From positions 1 to 64,000 of the IMG/VR virus record IMGVR_UViG_3300042923_000319: a stretch of 64,000 nt of DNA. One strand, given 5' to 3'. The notes below the pieces were generated by a model, which ran no database searches, was not told where the DNA came from, and worked only from the letters and a program-made list of their open reading frames with translations. This stretch comes from a virus. This document shows, in pieces, positions 41,252 through 49,156 of this stretch. The position numbers and the translations under genes are program-made. The stretch's first letter is position 1. Every line of letters starts with the position of its first letter.

Positions 41252-41332
41252 AATACCTCTGGCGCTTCCTGTGTGCCTTACTGTGAAGTTTTTATGTATA
41301 TACCTACGTAACTGTATTAGTGGACATAAAAA

Positions 41333-41361
41333 GAACGCCCAGAGATTAATCTGAGGCGTTC
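41333..41361. terminator. bidirectional terminator
   Basis: GAACGCC-CAGA and TCTG-A-GGCGTTC form an 11-bp stem with one bulge and loop GATTAA. The minus strand continues TTTTTATG, so it closes the leftward module; it also caps the HicB-like transcript. Confidence 0.75.
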
Positions 41362-41378
41362 ATTGGGTTGTCAATAAT

Positions 41379-41576
41379 TTATTCTCTATATTCATCATAG
41401 ATTTCAATCTCTGCTTTCTTTCTAAAGAATATTATAAGGTCTTCTTCTATTATTTCTTGAAACTGTAACAACTCTTCCAAAGTTTTTATCTCTATATACC
41501 AATACTTTCCCTTTTGATACGCTTGTTCGCATGGCTTACTGGTATCGTCACAAGTTCTACCTATTTTAAATTCCAT
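41379..41576 (-). CDS. 65-aa hypothetical protein
   Basis: SD AAGGAGG before ATG. Acidic helical C-terminus (LLQFQEIIEEDLIIFF). Last gene of the leftward module. No family recognised. Confidence 0.45.
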   Translation of the reverse strand: MEFKIGRTCDDTSKPCEQAYQKGKYWYIEIKTLEELLQFQEIIEEDLIIFFRKKAEIEIYDEYRE

Positions 41577-41599
41577 TATTATTCCTCCTTGTCTAAAGT

Positions 41600-41878
41600 T
41601 TACAACTTTACATGTTCCTTGTAATTACTAGGTATTTCATTGTATATATTTATTTCCATGACACGAATATCGCTTGAATGATAGTCTTGAGTTTCAATAT
41701 ATTCCCTTGCTAATTCTTCTGTTGAGAAAATCAAGTCATCCATAATTTTCCCATTATAACTTGACAAGTAATAGATTAAGTATGCTTTTGTTATAACTTT
41801 ATTAGCTTTTAATTGCTCATTTTCTATACGATATTTTTCCTTAAGTTCAAACATTGCTTTGATAGTTGAATTATCCAT
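41600..41878 (-). CDS. 92-aa hypothetical protein
   Basis: SD AGGAGG before ATG. Helical N-terminus (AMFELKEKYRIENEQLKA) followed by a Tyr-rich alpha/beta part. Function unknown. Confidence 0.45.
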   Translation of the reverse strand: MDNSTIKAMFELKEKYRIENEQLKANKVITKAYLIYYLSSYNGKIMDDLIFSTEELAREYIETQDYHSSDIRVMEINIYNEIPSNYKEHVKL

Positions 41879-41892
41879 TGTTCTTCCTCCTA

Positions 41893-42675
41893 TTATCCAA
41901 ATACTCTACCTATGGCATTCTTTACCTGTTTACCGCTGATATTCAAGTACATCTGCGTACTCGCCATTGATTTATGCCCCATAGCAGCCTGTATGACTGA
42001 TATTGGCACATTATTATCATTCAATGTATTAGCAAAAAGTCTCCTAAAGCTATGCATATGATATTCACCGCATCCACAGTCTCTATAGACTTCCTTGAGT
42101 GTATCTTGGATTTGCTTTATGGATAACCTACCGCGATTCGATGTGAACAATGCGTCACACGTGTTCTGACGAACACTCAGATATTTCTGTAGTGCTTCCT
42201 TGACATTTGTTGTCATTGGCTTTGCTATATCTGTGTGATTCTTTGTATCCCTAACGATAATATCGTCTTGCTTGATATCCTCCAAGTCAATCCCTGTCAT
42301 CTCAGACACACGCAAGCCCATCTCTGATGCCATCAAGAAAGCAAGACGATACTTTGGGTCGCTAACGCTTCCCAATATTTTCTGATATTCTTCCTGAGTA
42401 GGGCAGGGTTGGAGCTTGCGGTTGACCTTGAAATTCTTGATTATGTCCAGGGATTTTGGAGAGTCCTTCCTTGAGTATTTCAAGAATTGACCAAGGATAA
42501 CAAGGCGATTCTTTATAGTTACATCGGATTGACTGCGTTGGCTTTCGATGTAGCGTAGGATATCCTGTGGTTCAAACGTGCGATAGCCAGAGAATGTCTT
42601 GAGTGCTTCCATGTAGGTTTTATAAGTGTTCTCTGTGCGTGTTATGCGGATTTCATTGAGGAATTGTTGGAACAT
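41893..42675 (-). CDS. second tyrosine recombinase, XerC/D-like
   Basis: 260 aa, the compact size of small Xer-like recombinases. N-terminal SAM-like domain, then catalytic Arg in GLRVSEMTGI, His/Arg in HSFRRLFANTL, GHKSMASTQ, and nucleophile Tyr in MYLNISG. Unlike the 399-aa integrase it has no arm-binding domain and no obvious att core beside it. Could resolve multimers of a circular phage genome or act in phase variation. Confidence 0.8.
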   Translation of the reverse strand: MFQQFLNEIRITRTENTYKTYMEALKTFSGYRTFEPQDILRYIESQRSQSDVTIKNRLVILGQFLKYSRKDSPKSLDIIKNFKVNRKLQPCPTQEEYQKILGSVSDPKYRLAFLMASEMGLRVSEMTGIDLEDIKQDDIIVRDTKNHTDIAKPMTTNVKEALQKYLSVRQNTCDALFTSNRGRLSIKQIQDTLKEVYRDCGCGEYHMHSFRRLFANTLNDNNVPISVIQAAMGHKSMASTQMYLNISGKQVKNAIGRVFG

Positions 42676-42689
42676 TTATTGCCACCACC

Positions 42690-43130
42690 TTAATAGTACA
42701 ATTGTTCTTTCAATGCTTTTACTTCTGCTTCCTTTGTCTTTAATTCATTGAGCTTATCCTCGATTTCACTAGGTATTACATAGATTCTCCTTTGTTCATC
42801 CCATTCAACCTTGATAAGCATAGTGTCACAAAATTGAGAAGCCCTAGGAGTATCAAGATGATACACTAAATGTTCTGAATTATACACCTTGTCTTTTTCG
42901 ATGCTCACAACCCTAAATTGTTTACCGCAATATTCCTCGTCTTTTCTAATAAATAACAGTCCACTTGTCTTTGTGCAGTCTGTGCGTATTCTTTTGTTAT
43001 GCTCATAGTATCCATATTGCTCTACCATTTGATCCCAACCTTTGATTATAACCATGTCGCCAACTTGAGGTAGAGTAGAGGATTTCTCTGGTTTACTATA
43101 GAGCCAATTGTGTATAAATGTAAACATCAT
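42690..43130 (-). CDS. 146-aa hypothetical protein
   Basis: SD GGAGGG before ATG. LPQVGDMVIIKGWDQMVEQ suggests a KOW/SH3-like barrel, with a C-terminal helix (LNELKTKEAEVKALKEQL). No function known. Confidence 0.45.
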   Translation of the reverse strand: MMFTFIHNWLYSKPEKSSTLPQVGDMVIIKGWDQMVEQYGYYEHNKRIRTDCTKTSGLLFIRKDEEYCGKQFRVVSIEKDKVYNSEHLVYHLDTPRASQFCDTMLIKVEWDEQRRIYVIPSEIEDKLNELKTKEAEVKALKEQLYY

Positions 43131-43213
43131 TATCCCTCCATTCGCTTTCGCTTATATTTTCGATGGTGCTACACAGAATACCAATAGTATCACGATTGCA
43201 GAGAGTACCATTG

Positions 43214-43843
43214 TTAGTCACCAGCTTTCATATGTTGTTCAAGGAATGGTTTAAAGTATTTTTCTTCAGCTTCCTTACGTGCTTTTATAGCATCGTTTTT
43301 ATTTGTAAAGCTTCCTATCCATATTTTTCTTTTTTGGAATCCAATATAAACACGCCATCTTTCATGTTTGCTATCGTAATAAACACCCCTATGCCCACTT
43401 GTATTATTTCTGGGAATTGTTTCGTTTTGTATTCTGCCCACATTGGTATTATCAACAACATTTATTTTTATTAAATCTGTAATATTGCCTACTCGTATAC
43501 ACCCACATGAATTTATTTTACCTTTCCTCATACAATGTCCATCAATAATTTTCTCAGTACCACAGTCGCATCTACATAGCCATTTTGAGCCATGCTCAGT
43601 TGTCTCAATAAATGATAAAACGGTTAGCTTACCGAATCTATTACCAGTAATATCCTTATACGTTCCTTTTGCGCTCGGTGGGATACGTTTGATCTGTTCT
43701 GGTCTTTTTATATCTTCTTTATTGATAACCCATATCCTTCCTGATTTTACTCCTTTTAATTTCCCATGAATTAACCATTCTCTTACTGTCTCTCTAGTAA
43801 CATTCATCAATACAGCTACTTGCTCTACAGTATATTTCATCAT
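43214..43843 (-). CDS. HTH - zinc - AP2 domain DNA-binding protein
   Basis: 209 aa; ATG pair after AAGGAG. Residues ~1-45 are an excisionase-like HTH (YTVEQVAVLMNVTRETVREWL). A Cys cluster (CRCDCGTEK...INSCGC) is of the kind found next to AP2 domains. Residues ~145-200 (SGHRGVYYDSKHERWRVYI) are an AP2 domain. AP2 domains with zinc modules are usual in phage homing HNH enzymes, but the HNH part is absent, so this may be a regulator or a remnant. Confidence 0.65.
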   Translation of the reverse strand: MMKYTVEQVAVLMNVTRETVREWLIHGKLKGVKSGRIWVINKEDIKRPEQIKRIPPSAKGTYKDITGNRFGKLTVLSFIETTEHGSKWLCRCDCGTEKIIDGHCMRKGKINSCGCIRVGNITDLIKINVVDNTNVGRIQNETIPRNNTSGHRGVYYDSKHERWRVYIGFQKRKIWIGSFTNKNDAIKARKEAEEKYFKPFLEQHMKAGD

Positions 43844-43964
43844 TAACACTCCTTAGTTCTTTGAACTGTCATAATTTCTTTTACAGTTAATACCTTCGCC
43901 ATACCCTATGAAACGCTACCGCTGAGCACACCCAAGACTATCATAGGGTATAACCAGGATATCA

Positions 43965-44282
43965 TTATGCGACTCTTTGTAGATTGCTGTGTTTAGTTGT
44001 ACGGTTGTATTCATTGGCTACCTGTGTAAATGCTTGGTTGTACTTATATGTATCCGCTAAGGCTAACGTAGGCAGTGTAGATGCGATGTTTGCCACTGAT
44101 ACACGAAAGAGTTTTTCCTTAAATACCTGTGGATACATTGATGTTAGCTTTAGGAATTCTATAGAGATTTCATTGGTGATATCATCAAGATAGCTACTTG
44201 AAATGTTCGATAGTTTAGCGTTGATGTCCTCCTGTAGGTCTTGTAGCATTTCCTCTAGTAAGTCGATGGTTTTCATAGTCAT
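43965..44282 (-). CDS. 105-aa helical hypothetical protein
   Basis: ATG after AAAGGAG. Helical throughout (DLLEEMLQDLQEDINAKLS). No family recognised. Confidence 0.45.
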   Translation of the reverse strand: MTMKTIDLLEEMLQDLQEDINAKLSNISSSYLDDITNEISIEFLKLTSMYPQVFKEKLFRVSVANIASTLPTLALADTYKYNQAFTQVANEYNRTTKHSNLQRVA

Positions 44283-44303
44283 GATCGTTATTCTCCTTTA
44301 GTT

Positions 44304-44543
44304 TTATTTTAGATTTAGAATTGGTAATCCAATGAATTCATTAAACATCGTGTGTATCAGTATAGGTTGACCGTTGTATTCCTTTATTTTATCAATAAAC
44401 CATTCTACAGAAATACTGTTATCAACCATTTCCATTATGTTGAAGCATTCTATGGCTATTTCATTTGCTATATCTGAATCATAACCTTTGGCTATAATCA
44501 TTTTGGTAGCTTTACGCATATTATTGTAAGTTCTTATTTTCAC
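44304..44543 (-). CDS. 79-aa hypothetical protein
   Basis: GTG start overlapping the upstream TGA and lying exactly 8 nt after AAAGGAG. Helical. No motif recognised. Confidence 0.45.
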   Translation of the reverse strand: MKIRTYNNMRKATKMIIAKGYDSDIANEIAIECFNIMEMVDNSISVEWFIDKIKEYNGQPILIHTMFNEFIGLPILNLK

Positions 44544-44656
44544 CCTAAACACTCCTTTGCAACTTCATAGATTTTATAGACACCACACCAGAATACAATA
44601 GCTATCAATATGCAGGCTATGAGTGCACTAACCTTACGCCAGTCGATGTTGCTCAT
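44540..44656 (-). CDS. 38-aa membrane peptide
   Basis: ATGA overlap upstream and GTGA overlap downstream. One hydrophobic helix (VSALIACILIAIVFWCGVY). Function unknown. Confidence 0.4.
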   Translation of the reverse strand: MSNIDWRKVSALIACILIAIVFWCGVYKIYEVAKECLG

Positions 44657-44748
44657 GGTTTCACCTGTGCTTTCTGCTGTGATACCGCTAACAATAACCG
44701 TTTGAAGTCTTTGTTTTTACCTTTAAATGACATTGATGCACGTTTCAT
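44653..44748 (-). CDS. 31-aa basic peptide
   Basis: SD AAGGAGG before ATG. Lys/Arg-rich (KRASMSFKGKNKDFKR). Coupled to both neighbours by overlaps. Confidence 0.4.
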   Translation of the reverse strand: MKRASMSFKGKNKDFKRLLLAVSQQKAQVKP

Positions 44749-44984
44749 TTCTGTGAGCCTCCTTGAAGTGGTGTTAAATCGTTAGGTTTTACCAAGGTGA
44801 CAAGGACTCTATGCCCTATATTAATTTCTATTTTTGACCACCCAAGTTTCATAAGTTGTTCATAGCCATAAGTCCATGAGTTTGCACTTTCACATTCATA
44901 AAGATATATTGCATTCCGATATTTTTCTAAATTATTTAAAGATAATACATTTTGTTCATCTTCTGTTAATTCATAGCTTTTCAT
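44745..44984 (-). CDS. 79-aa hypothetical protein
   Basis: ATGA overlap with the upstream 27-aa gene. Alpha/beta with a WSKIEINIGHRVLVTLV strand pair. No family recognised. Confidence 0.45.
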   Translation of the reverse strand: MKSYELTEDEQNVLSLNNLEKYRNAIYLYECESANSWTYGYEQLMKLGWSKIEINIGHRVLVTLVKPNDLTPLQGGSQK

Positions 44985-45064
44985 TTATTCGCACCATCCT
45001 TTGATTTATCAATGTAGTTCACCATGAGGATCAATAGTAATTCACGTTTGATTGTGGTTTTCAT
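44981..45064 (-). CDS. 27-aa peptide
   Basis: ATG overlaps the stop of the preceding gene. Short amphipathic helix (TTIKRELLLILMVNYIDKS). Included because its overlaps on both sides fit the operon; otherwise weakly supported. Confidence 0.3.
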   Translation of the reverse strand: MKTTIKRELLLILMVNYIDKSKDGANK

Positions 45065-45276
45065 AACGCTGCGCTTGCCTCCTGTAGTTCTGTTTTGAAG
45101 AAATATAATATTTCATTACCGACTTTATCAAAATAACCTTTGTATGATTTTATATATTCATCATGTTTAACCCCATATCTAAACCATTGGTTACTCTCTG
45201 TGCCATAAGCACCCTCTAAGTCAACTATAGTTCCATTACCATATTTTGTGATTACTCTTTGTCCGACTTTCATCAT
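45061..45276 (-). CDS. 71-aa KOW-like hypothetical protein
   Basis: ATG pair after AAAGGAATGAG. KVGQRVITKYGNGTIVDLEG is a KOW/SH3-barrel start similar to the N-terminus of the phage dUTPase. Function unknown. Confidence 0.45.
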   Translation of the reverse strand: MMKVGQRVITKYGNGTIVDLEGAYGTESNQWFRYGVKHDEYIKSYKGYFDKVGNEILYFFKTELQEASAAL

Positions 45277-45289
45277 TAACTCATTCCTT

Positions 45290-45511
45290 TCAATAAAATG
45301 TATAGTTTCCTTGGTTGACACCACATTCAATAATAGAGTCTAATTCTTCCTCTAGTTCTCTTTGTGTATTGTGCGCTGATACTACAGTATTTGTGTTATC
45401 AAAGCAGATAAACCAGCTTTTACCATAGTATCTATCATCGTAGTTAATAGGATTATCAGTAACATACATTGATTTTAGTTTATTGACTTTCTCTGCAATT
45501 CTTTTAATCAT
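45290..45511 (-). CDS. 73-aa hypothetical protein
   Basis: Charged helix, then aromatic strands (YYGKSWFICFDNTNTVVSA). No family recognised. A divergent extended -10 (TGTTATAAT near 45539) for the next rightward gene lies just upstream. Confidence 0.45.
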   Translation of the reverse strand: MIKRIAEKVNKLKSMYVTDNPINYDDRYYGKSWFICFDNTNTVVSAHNTQRELEEELDSIIECGVNQGNYTFY

Positions 45512-45573
45512 TTGTAATCACTCACTTTCTATGTTATAATTTAGGGAAATATTGATAAGATAGGGGTAGTATT

Positions 45574-45834
45574 ATGGAAATTGATAAAATGAAAAATTTA
45601 GCTATGGCAGTTTGTAATCGCACTATGAGGTTTAGAGATAATCATAGTATCCAGAAGTTTGTCTATGAGCTTACAGAGAATCGAATGAGCAGTGACACCA
45701 TTAACATTAAACTTCTACAGTTGTTTTCTAGTGCTTCTATGCCAGTCCCAATGTTTGACACAGAAGAGGAACTAAGGAAATTTAGGTTGGTTGTTTGTTG
45801 GTGTGCTACACAACATTTTAAGAAGAAAGCTTAG
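45574..45834 (+). CDS. 86-aa hypothetical protein, opposite to its module
   Basis: Only rightward gene within the leftward module, with its own extended -10 (TGTTATAAT, 45532-45540). Cys/Met-rich helical protein. Its 3' end overlaps the convergent 53-aa gene by 17 nt. Could be an independently expressed lysogen gene. Confidence 0.45.
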   Translation: MEIDKMKNLAMAVCNRTMRFRDNHSIQKFVYELTENRMSSDTINIKLLQLFSSASMPVPMFDTEEELRKFRLVVCWCATQHFKKKA

Positions 45835-45979
45835 TTAATTTTAAATATTTATCAAAGATTGTCTTTGGATTTACGTTGTATTCACATTCGCCATACCATA
45901 GAATTCTAAAGGTGTTCGATAGCTCGAATTGTGAGCCGTAGAGTTCTAAGGTGTAGCCGTGGAAGCGGTAGCGTTTCAT
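45818..45979 (-). CDS. 53-aa hypothetical protein
   Basis: ATGA overlap with the upstream 58-aa gene. Aromatic beta-rich start (KRYRFHGYTLELYG). No motif recognised. Confidence 0.4.
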   Translation of the reverse strand: MKRYRFHGYTLELYGSQFELSNTFRILWYGECEYNVNPKTIFDKYLKLTKLSS

Positions 45980-46152
45980 AGTGGTGCTCTCACTTTCTTG
46001 ATTTTTATCCCAGTTAATCCACTAGCATTTTCACGATAACATTTGAGCTGTGTCTTAGCTTCTTTATATGTTTCTTCCGTGAGTTCAACTTCCCAACCAT
46101 AGCCATAATTAGTGATAAGCTGATATTCGTCTTTGGTTTTGCGTATATACAT
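45976..46152 (-). CDS. 58-aa hypothetical protein
   Basis: ATG 46152 follows ACGGAGGG; a longer frame upstream crosses operator-like site 13 and is unlikely. Alpha/beta (YIRKTKDEYQLITNYGYGWE). Function unknown. Confidence 0.45.
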   Translation of the reverse strand: MYIRKTKDEYQLITNYGYGWEVELTEETYKEAKTQLKCYRENASGLTGIKIKKVRAPL

Positions 46153-46189
46153 TTTGTATTCCCTCCGTTTATTTATTAGTTTATCATTG

Positions 46190-46207
46190 GTATACCGATG
46201 CGTATAC
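46190..46207 (-). promoter_or_regulatory. operator-like site 13 (leftward sense)
   Basis: Plus strand GTATAC CGATGC GTATAC; minus strand GTATAC GCATCG GTATAC, identical to site 7 and in the sense of local transcription. No clear -35 here. Confidence 0.65.
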
Positions 46208-46231
46208 GGTGGGTATCGGTTTGTAACGTTG

Positions 46232-46495
46232 TTACATTTCAACGATTCTTAGTGCTATTTTGTTACCGTCTTGTATTGCTCCGTCCCATACATAAGTATC
46301 ATTAAATAGTGCGTGGTGGATACCATCGATTTTTACATAGCCTGTTCTATGATACCCTACTTGTTCCAAGAATTTAGTCAAGAAGTCGAGTAAGTTGTCT
46401 ATGTTACGATCTACCTGTAGTTCCCAAACTTTAGCTTTTACTGGTCGTCCGTGGTTAACACTAAGGTTGCTTATAAACTCTTCATATGCTGTCAT
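46232..46495 (-). CDS. 87-aa hypothetical protein
   Basis: First gene behind the leftward operator-controlled promoter at 46564. Alpha/beta; FLTKFLEQVGYHRTGYVKIDG. No family recognised. Confidence 0.45.
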   Translation of the reverse strand: MTAYEEFISNLSVNHGRPVKAKVWELQVDRNIDNLLDFLTKFLEQVGYHRTGYVKIDGIHHALFNDTYVWDGAIQDGNKIALRIVEM

Positions 46496-46534
46496 TGTTT
46501 ATCATAGTTTGCCTTTGTTATCTTCTGTATCTCT

Positions 46535-46564
46535 ATTGTATACCAATGTGTATACGTTTGTCAA
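46535..46564 (-). promoter_or_regulatory. leftward promoter with operator
   Basis: On the minus strand TTGACA (46564-46559), 18-bp spacer, TACAAT (46540-46535): the same design as the three rightward operator promoters. Drives the leftward accessory module. Confidence 0.8.
46538..46555 (-). promoter_or_regulatory. operator-like site 14 (leftward sense)
   Basis: Minus strand GTATAC ACATTG GTATAC, covering spacer and -10 of the leftward promoter. Confidence 0.65.
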
Positions 46565-46568
46565 CGTT

Positions 46569-46814
46569 TTATTTGTGTAATTCTCTGTATTTCTTTCTAC
46601 CAATCTCAGTATAATAAGTGTCTACCTTAATATCTAAATCTTTCATTATCTCATATATAGCGTTTGCTTTATCTGCTAGTTTTTCTATAGTACTTGCTAA
46701 GCTTATTCTATCAGTTTCATTATGCGTATGTTCAAGTTCTTCTAGGTAAAATCCATATGATATAATATATTCTGCATAATGCTCAATAATTATTTGACGT
46801 TCATTTTTAGTCAT
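46569..46814 (-). CDS. 81-aa helical hypothetical protein
   Basis: SD AAAGGAGAATC before ATG. Entirely helical and charged. Its end lies 5 nt from the -35 of the next promoter. Function unknown. Confidence 0.45.
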   Translation of the reverse strand: MTKNERQIIIEHYAEYIISYGFYLEELEHTHNETDRISLASTIEKLADKANAIYEIMKDLDIKVDTYYTEIGRKKYRELHK

Positions 46815-46815
46815 T

Positions 46816-46926
46816 TCAATGATTCTCCTTTATCTTAATTTGTGATGGTTCGATATCATAACCGATGCAGTAATCAAAGGCATCTGAGAAGGTTGGAAAG
46901 GTGTGAGAGAGGACTGTGTAGGTCAT
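46816..46926 (-). CDS. 36-aa hypothetical peptide
   Basis: ATGA overlap with the zinc-ribbon gene upstream. No motif recognised. Confidence 0.35.
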   Translation of the reverse strand: MTYTVLSHTFPTFSDAFDYCIGYDIEPSQIKIKENH

Positions 46927-47117
46927 AGGTTGTCACTCCTTTGAGAAACAGCAGTTGACTGAAGTGTATGACCACAACAAGGACATTTAAAACTTTTAAC
47001 AATTACTGTCTTGTCATCATTATTAATAAATGATTTTCTTGCAACTCTTAGAAGAGTTATGTTAGTGCCTCTAAGTCTTTTACAGCTAGTACAGTAATTT
47101 TGATTATGTAATTTCAT
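46923..47117 (-). CDS. 64-aa zinc-ribbon protein
   Basis: CTSCKRLRGTN and CPCCGHTLQ form a Cys4 ribbon separated by a basic linker. First gene behind a consensus leftward promoter. Possible regulator; unproven. Confidence 0.5.
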   Translation of the reverse strand: MKLHNQNYCTSCKRLRGTNITLLRVARKSFINNDDKTVIVKSFKCPCCGHTLQSTAVSQRSDNL

Positions 47118-47169
47118 TGTTATTCACTCGCTTTCTTTGTTGTCTTTAGTATCTCTTTTCTATGTCTTT

Positions 47170-47198
47170 ATTATACTATGGTTGAGCATTGTTGTCAA
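47170..47198 (-). promoter_or_regulatory. consensus leftward promoter without operator
   Basis: Minus strand TTGACA (47198-47193), 17-bp spacer, TATAAT (47175-47170). Perfect consensus and no GTNNAC site, so it should be active in a lysogen. Confidence 0.8.
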
Positions 47199-47297
47199 TA
47201 GTTTTTCTTACAAATCAATAAAATATTATTACGAATTATACATTTGCATTACTCATATGATATAATGATTAATCAATAGATAAGTGGAGGAGATAGC

Positions 47298-47489
47298 ATG
47301 AGCATATCAAATGAGATAAAAGGCTACATCATCACAGCAGGGCAGAGTATACAAGGCGTGGCGGGGCTACTGGGCATCACAAGGCAATCATTGTATACTA
47401 AGCTTAACAATGAGTCTATAAGGTATAAGGACGCACAAGAGATTGCTCGTTTGCTTGGCTATGAGATACAATGGGTTAAGCGTGAGTAA
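47298..47489 (+). CDS. small HTH protein
   Basis: 63 aa. GVAGLLGITRQSLYTKLNNES is an HTH with recognition helix near residues 24-40, as in short DUF739/XRE-type regulators. Upstream an extended -10 (TGATATAAT) and SD GGAGGAG. Divergent from the leftward zinc-ribbon gene; may control that region. Confidence 0.6.
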   Translation: MSISNEIKGYIITAGQSIQGVAGLLGITRQSLYTKLNNESIRYKDAQEIARLLGYEIQWVKRE

Positions 47490-48743
47490 GCCTGAATGGC
47501 TCTATGAGCGTTGTTTGTTGGTTGTACTTATGATTGGCTATGTATGAGCGCTAAGTATGCGTAGAGGTAGCGTGAGAGTATATTGTCTAAATAGTAGTAT
47601 TCTTATTTAGGTCATAGTAAGCATAGCGATGTACTATGTATTACATTGATTATCATTGGTGTAGTATTGATAAAGCATAGTATGACAGTATGTGTTATAC
47701 GAGATAGCGTTAGTGCGACAAGGTGTAGTACTTGACAGGTGCATTGGATAGCATTGGTAGTTCATTGCTTTACTGTGGTAAAACATAGTAGTCATATATG
47801 ACATCATTGGTAAACTGTGGATAGGCATTAGTGTATCATTGTTGCGCTAGTGTATTAAATAGTAATATTCTTATGTAGTAACATTAGTAATACGACAAAG
47901 CGCAATTCATACCTTGATTTTAGTTAGATGTCTAACTATTATTATGTTAAAACTTGGTAAAACTGCTGTATACTGCACTACTATGCACCATAGTTATACA
48001 TTGGACTACATTGTATGCACATTGGCTATCATCATTCGCTCTATCAGTACTTAACCGCGTATAATTATAGTTATGCGAGGTAACAAACGTTGAAGTACCG
48101 CCATTGCTGCATTTGTGAGTGTTCAATGTATGTCTATGGAGGACACTTTGATAGGCGGTGGGGTGACTTTTGTGATTCCAAAGAGGGTACTTTGTTGTGC
48201 TGAGGGTACGGTATTACCCTACGCTACTCCACAGCTATATTCACTAAAATTTACCATGGAGTACCATCGAACTACATCGAATTTACCACAGATATACATG
48301 TGTTACCTATGGTATACCTATGTATGCATAGAAGGTACACTGGAGCCTTATTGTATCTACATTGGTAAGTCATTGAACTTCATTGGTATACATTGGGTGA
48401 TATTGGAGTATTGTAAACTATCACTGGGTTTACCATAAAACACTTACATAAGTGTATCATCAGAAAAACAAATGACAAAACACTGATATCAATCAGAAAA
48501 ACAAATAGCAAGTATATGGTAAATTACATAGCTCTACACCATTGATTTCATTGGGTTCATAGGTATCATAAGTTTTAACTATGGCTATCATAAAAATTTA
48601 GTATGGTAAAAACATCAAAAATAGGGTGCAAAGGTTCCTAAATCTGACCATTACTATGTAGGGGTTAAACAAGTGGTACTAGGGTATATCAATGAAGAGC
48701 TTAAGGGATACTTAGGATAACCTAAAATATAATCATAATAAAT

Positions 48744-48814
48744 CGTAACGAGTGAAACGAGGTTACGGAGATATACGTAAACGTATATCTCAACTCATCG
48801 CTTACGCTTGAGTT
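48744..48814. repeat. three adjacent hairpins
   Basis: CGTAAC/GTTACG (48744-48767); a perfect 11-bp arm palindrome GAGATATACGT-AA-ACGTATATCTC (48768-48791); and AACTCA/TGAGTT (48792-48814). They are contiguous, with no spare bases between them. Confidence 0.75.
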
Positions 48815-49030
48815 ATTCTTAATCAAATAAATATTGACCAGACTTAGAACAGAGCCTAAGATATACTTTGGTAAGCTTTAGTCCAATATAGTTATTCTTA
48901 TGAAATCCGCTTCGCAGTGAACATAAGTTAATCTATAGTATATTAAAGTGATTCAAAGTAACTACTTAGGTATATAACCACATCAGCTTATATTTATTGA
49001 TAATGCGTTCTAGACGAAGCGTAGCGAAGT

Positions 49031-49048
49031 GATTGTCATCAGACAATC
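49031..49048. repeat. perfect short hairpin
   Basis: GATTGTC-ATCA-GACAATC, 7-bp arms. Lies in the non-coding region about 110 nt before the first endonuclease gene. Confidence 0.6.
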
Positions 49049-49096
49049 TAACCCACTTTAGCTATATATTGAATACAACCAAATAAACATTTTTTA

Positions 49097-49130
49097 AATA
49101 CACCTTTGATAATTCATTGGTGTATTTTTT
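49097..49130 (+). terminator. terminator before the endonuclease gene
   Basis: AATACACC and GGTGTATT, 8-bp stem, then TTTTTT. The following TATGTTCAAAA and SD are shared with the paralogous endonuclease at 62003. Confidence 0.75.
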
Positions 49131-49156
49131 ATGTTCAAAAACAGGAGGTTATAACA

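Larger units (their letters stand above)
47490..49096. other. long non-coding region
   Basis: About 1.6 kb with no convincing gene. The first part is G/T-rich on the plus strand with many short repeats (CATTGGT, TAGTNNTATTCTTAT). A perfect 18-nt palindrome TAGTTAGATGTCTAACTA sits at 47931-47948. Several lone GTATAC half-sites occur. The right part holds strong hairpins. It lies just before the packaging genes, so a pac/cos site, an origin or structured RNAs are all possible. Confidence 0.6.

Noticed and set aside
45061-45330. Longer start (45330) for the 71-aa KOW-like gene
   Set aside because: The extension overlaps the upstream gene and lacks an SD, while an ATG pair follows AAAGGAATGAG at 45276.
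48310-48400. Additional GTATAC sites in the non-coding region as operators
   Set aside because: Single half-sites only; the second GTNNAC at 12 bp is absent.
48115-48438. 107-codon open frame in the non-coding region
   Set aside because: No SD, odd residue composition (many Cys, Tyr and Ile without domain pattern), and it lies in repeat-rich sequence.
47500-48560. CRISPR array in the repeat-rich region
   Set aside because: Short words such as CATTGGT recur irregularly; there are no equal-length repeats separated by uniform spacers and no cas genes.
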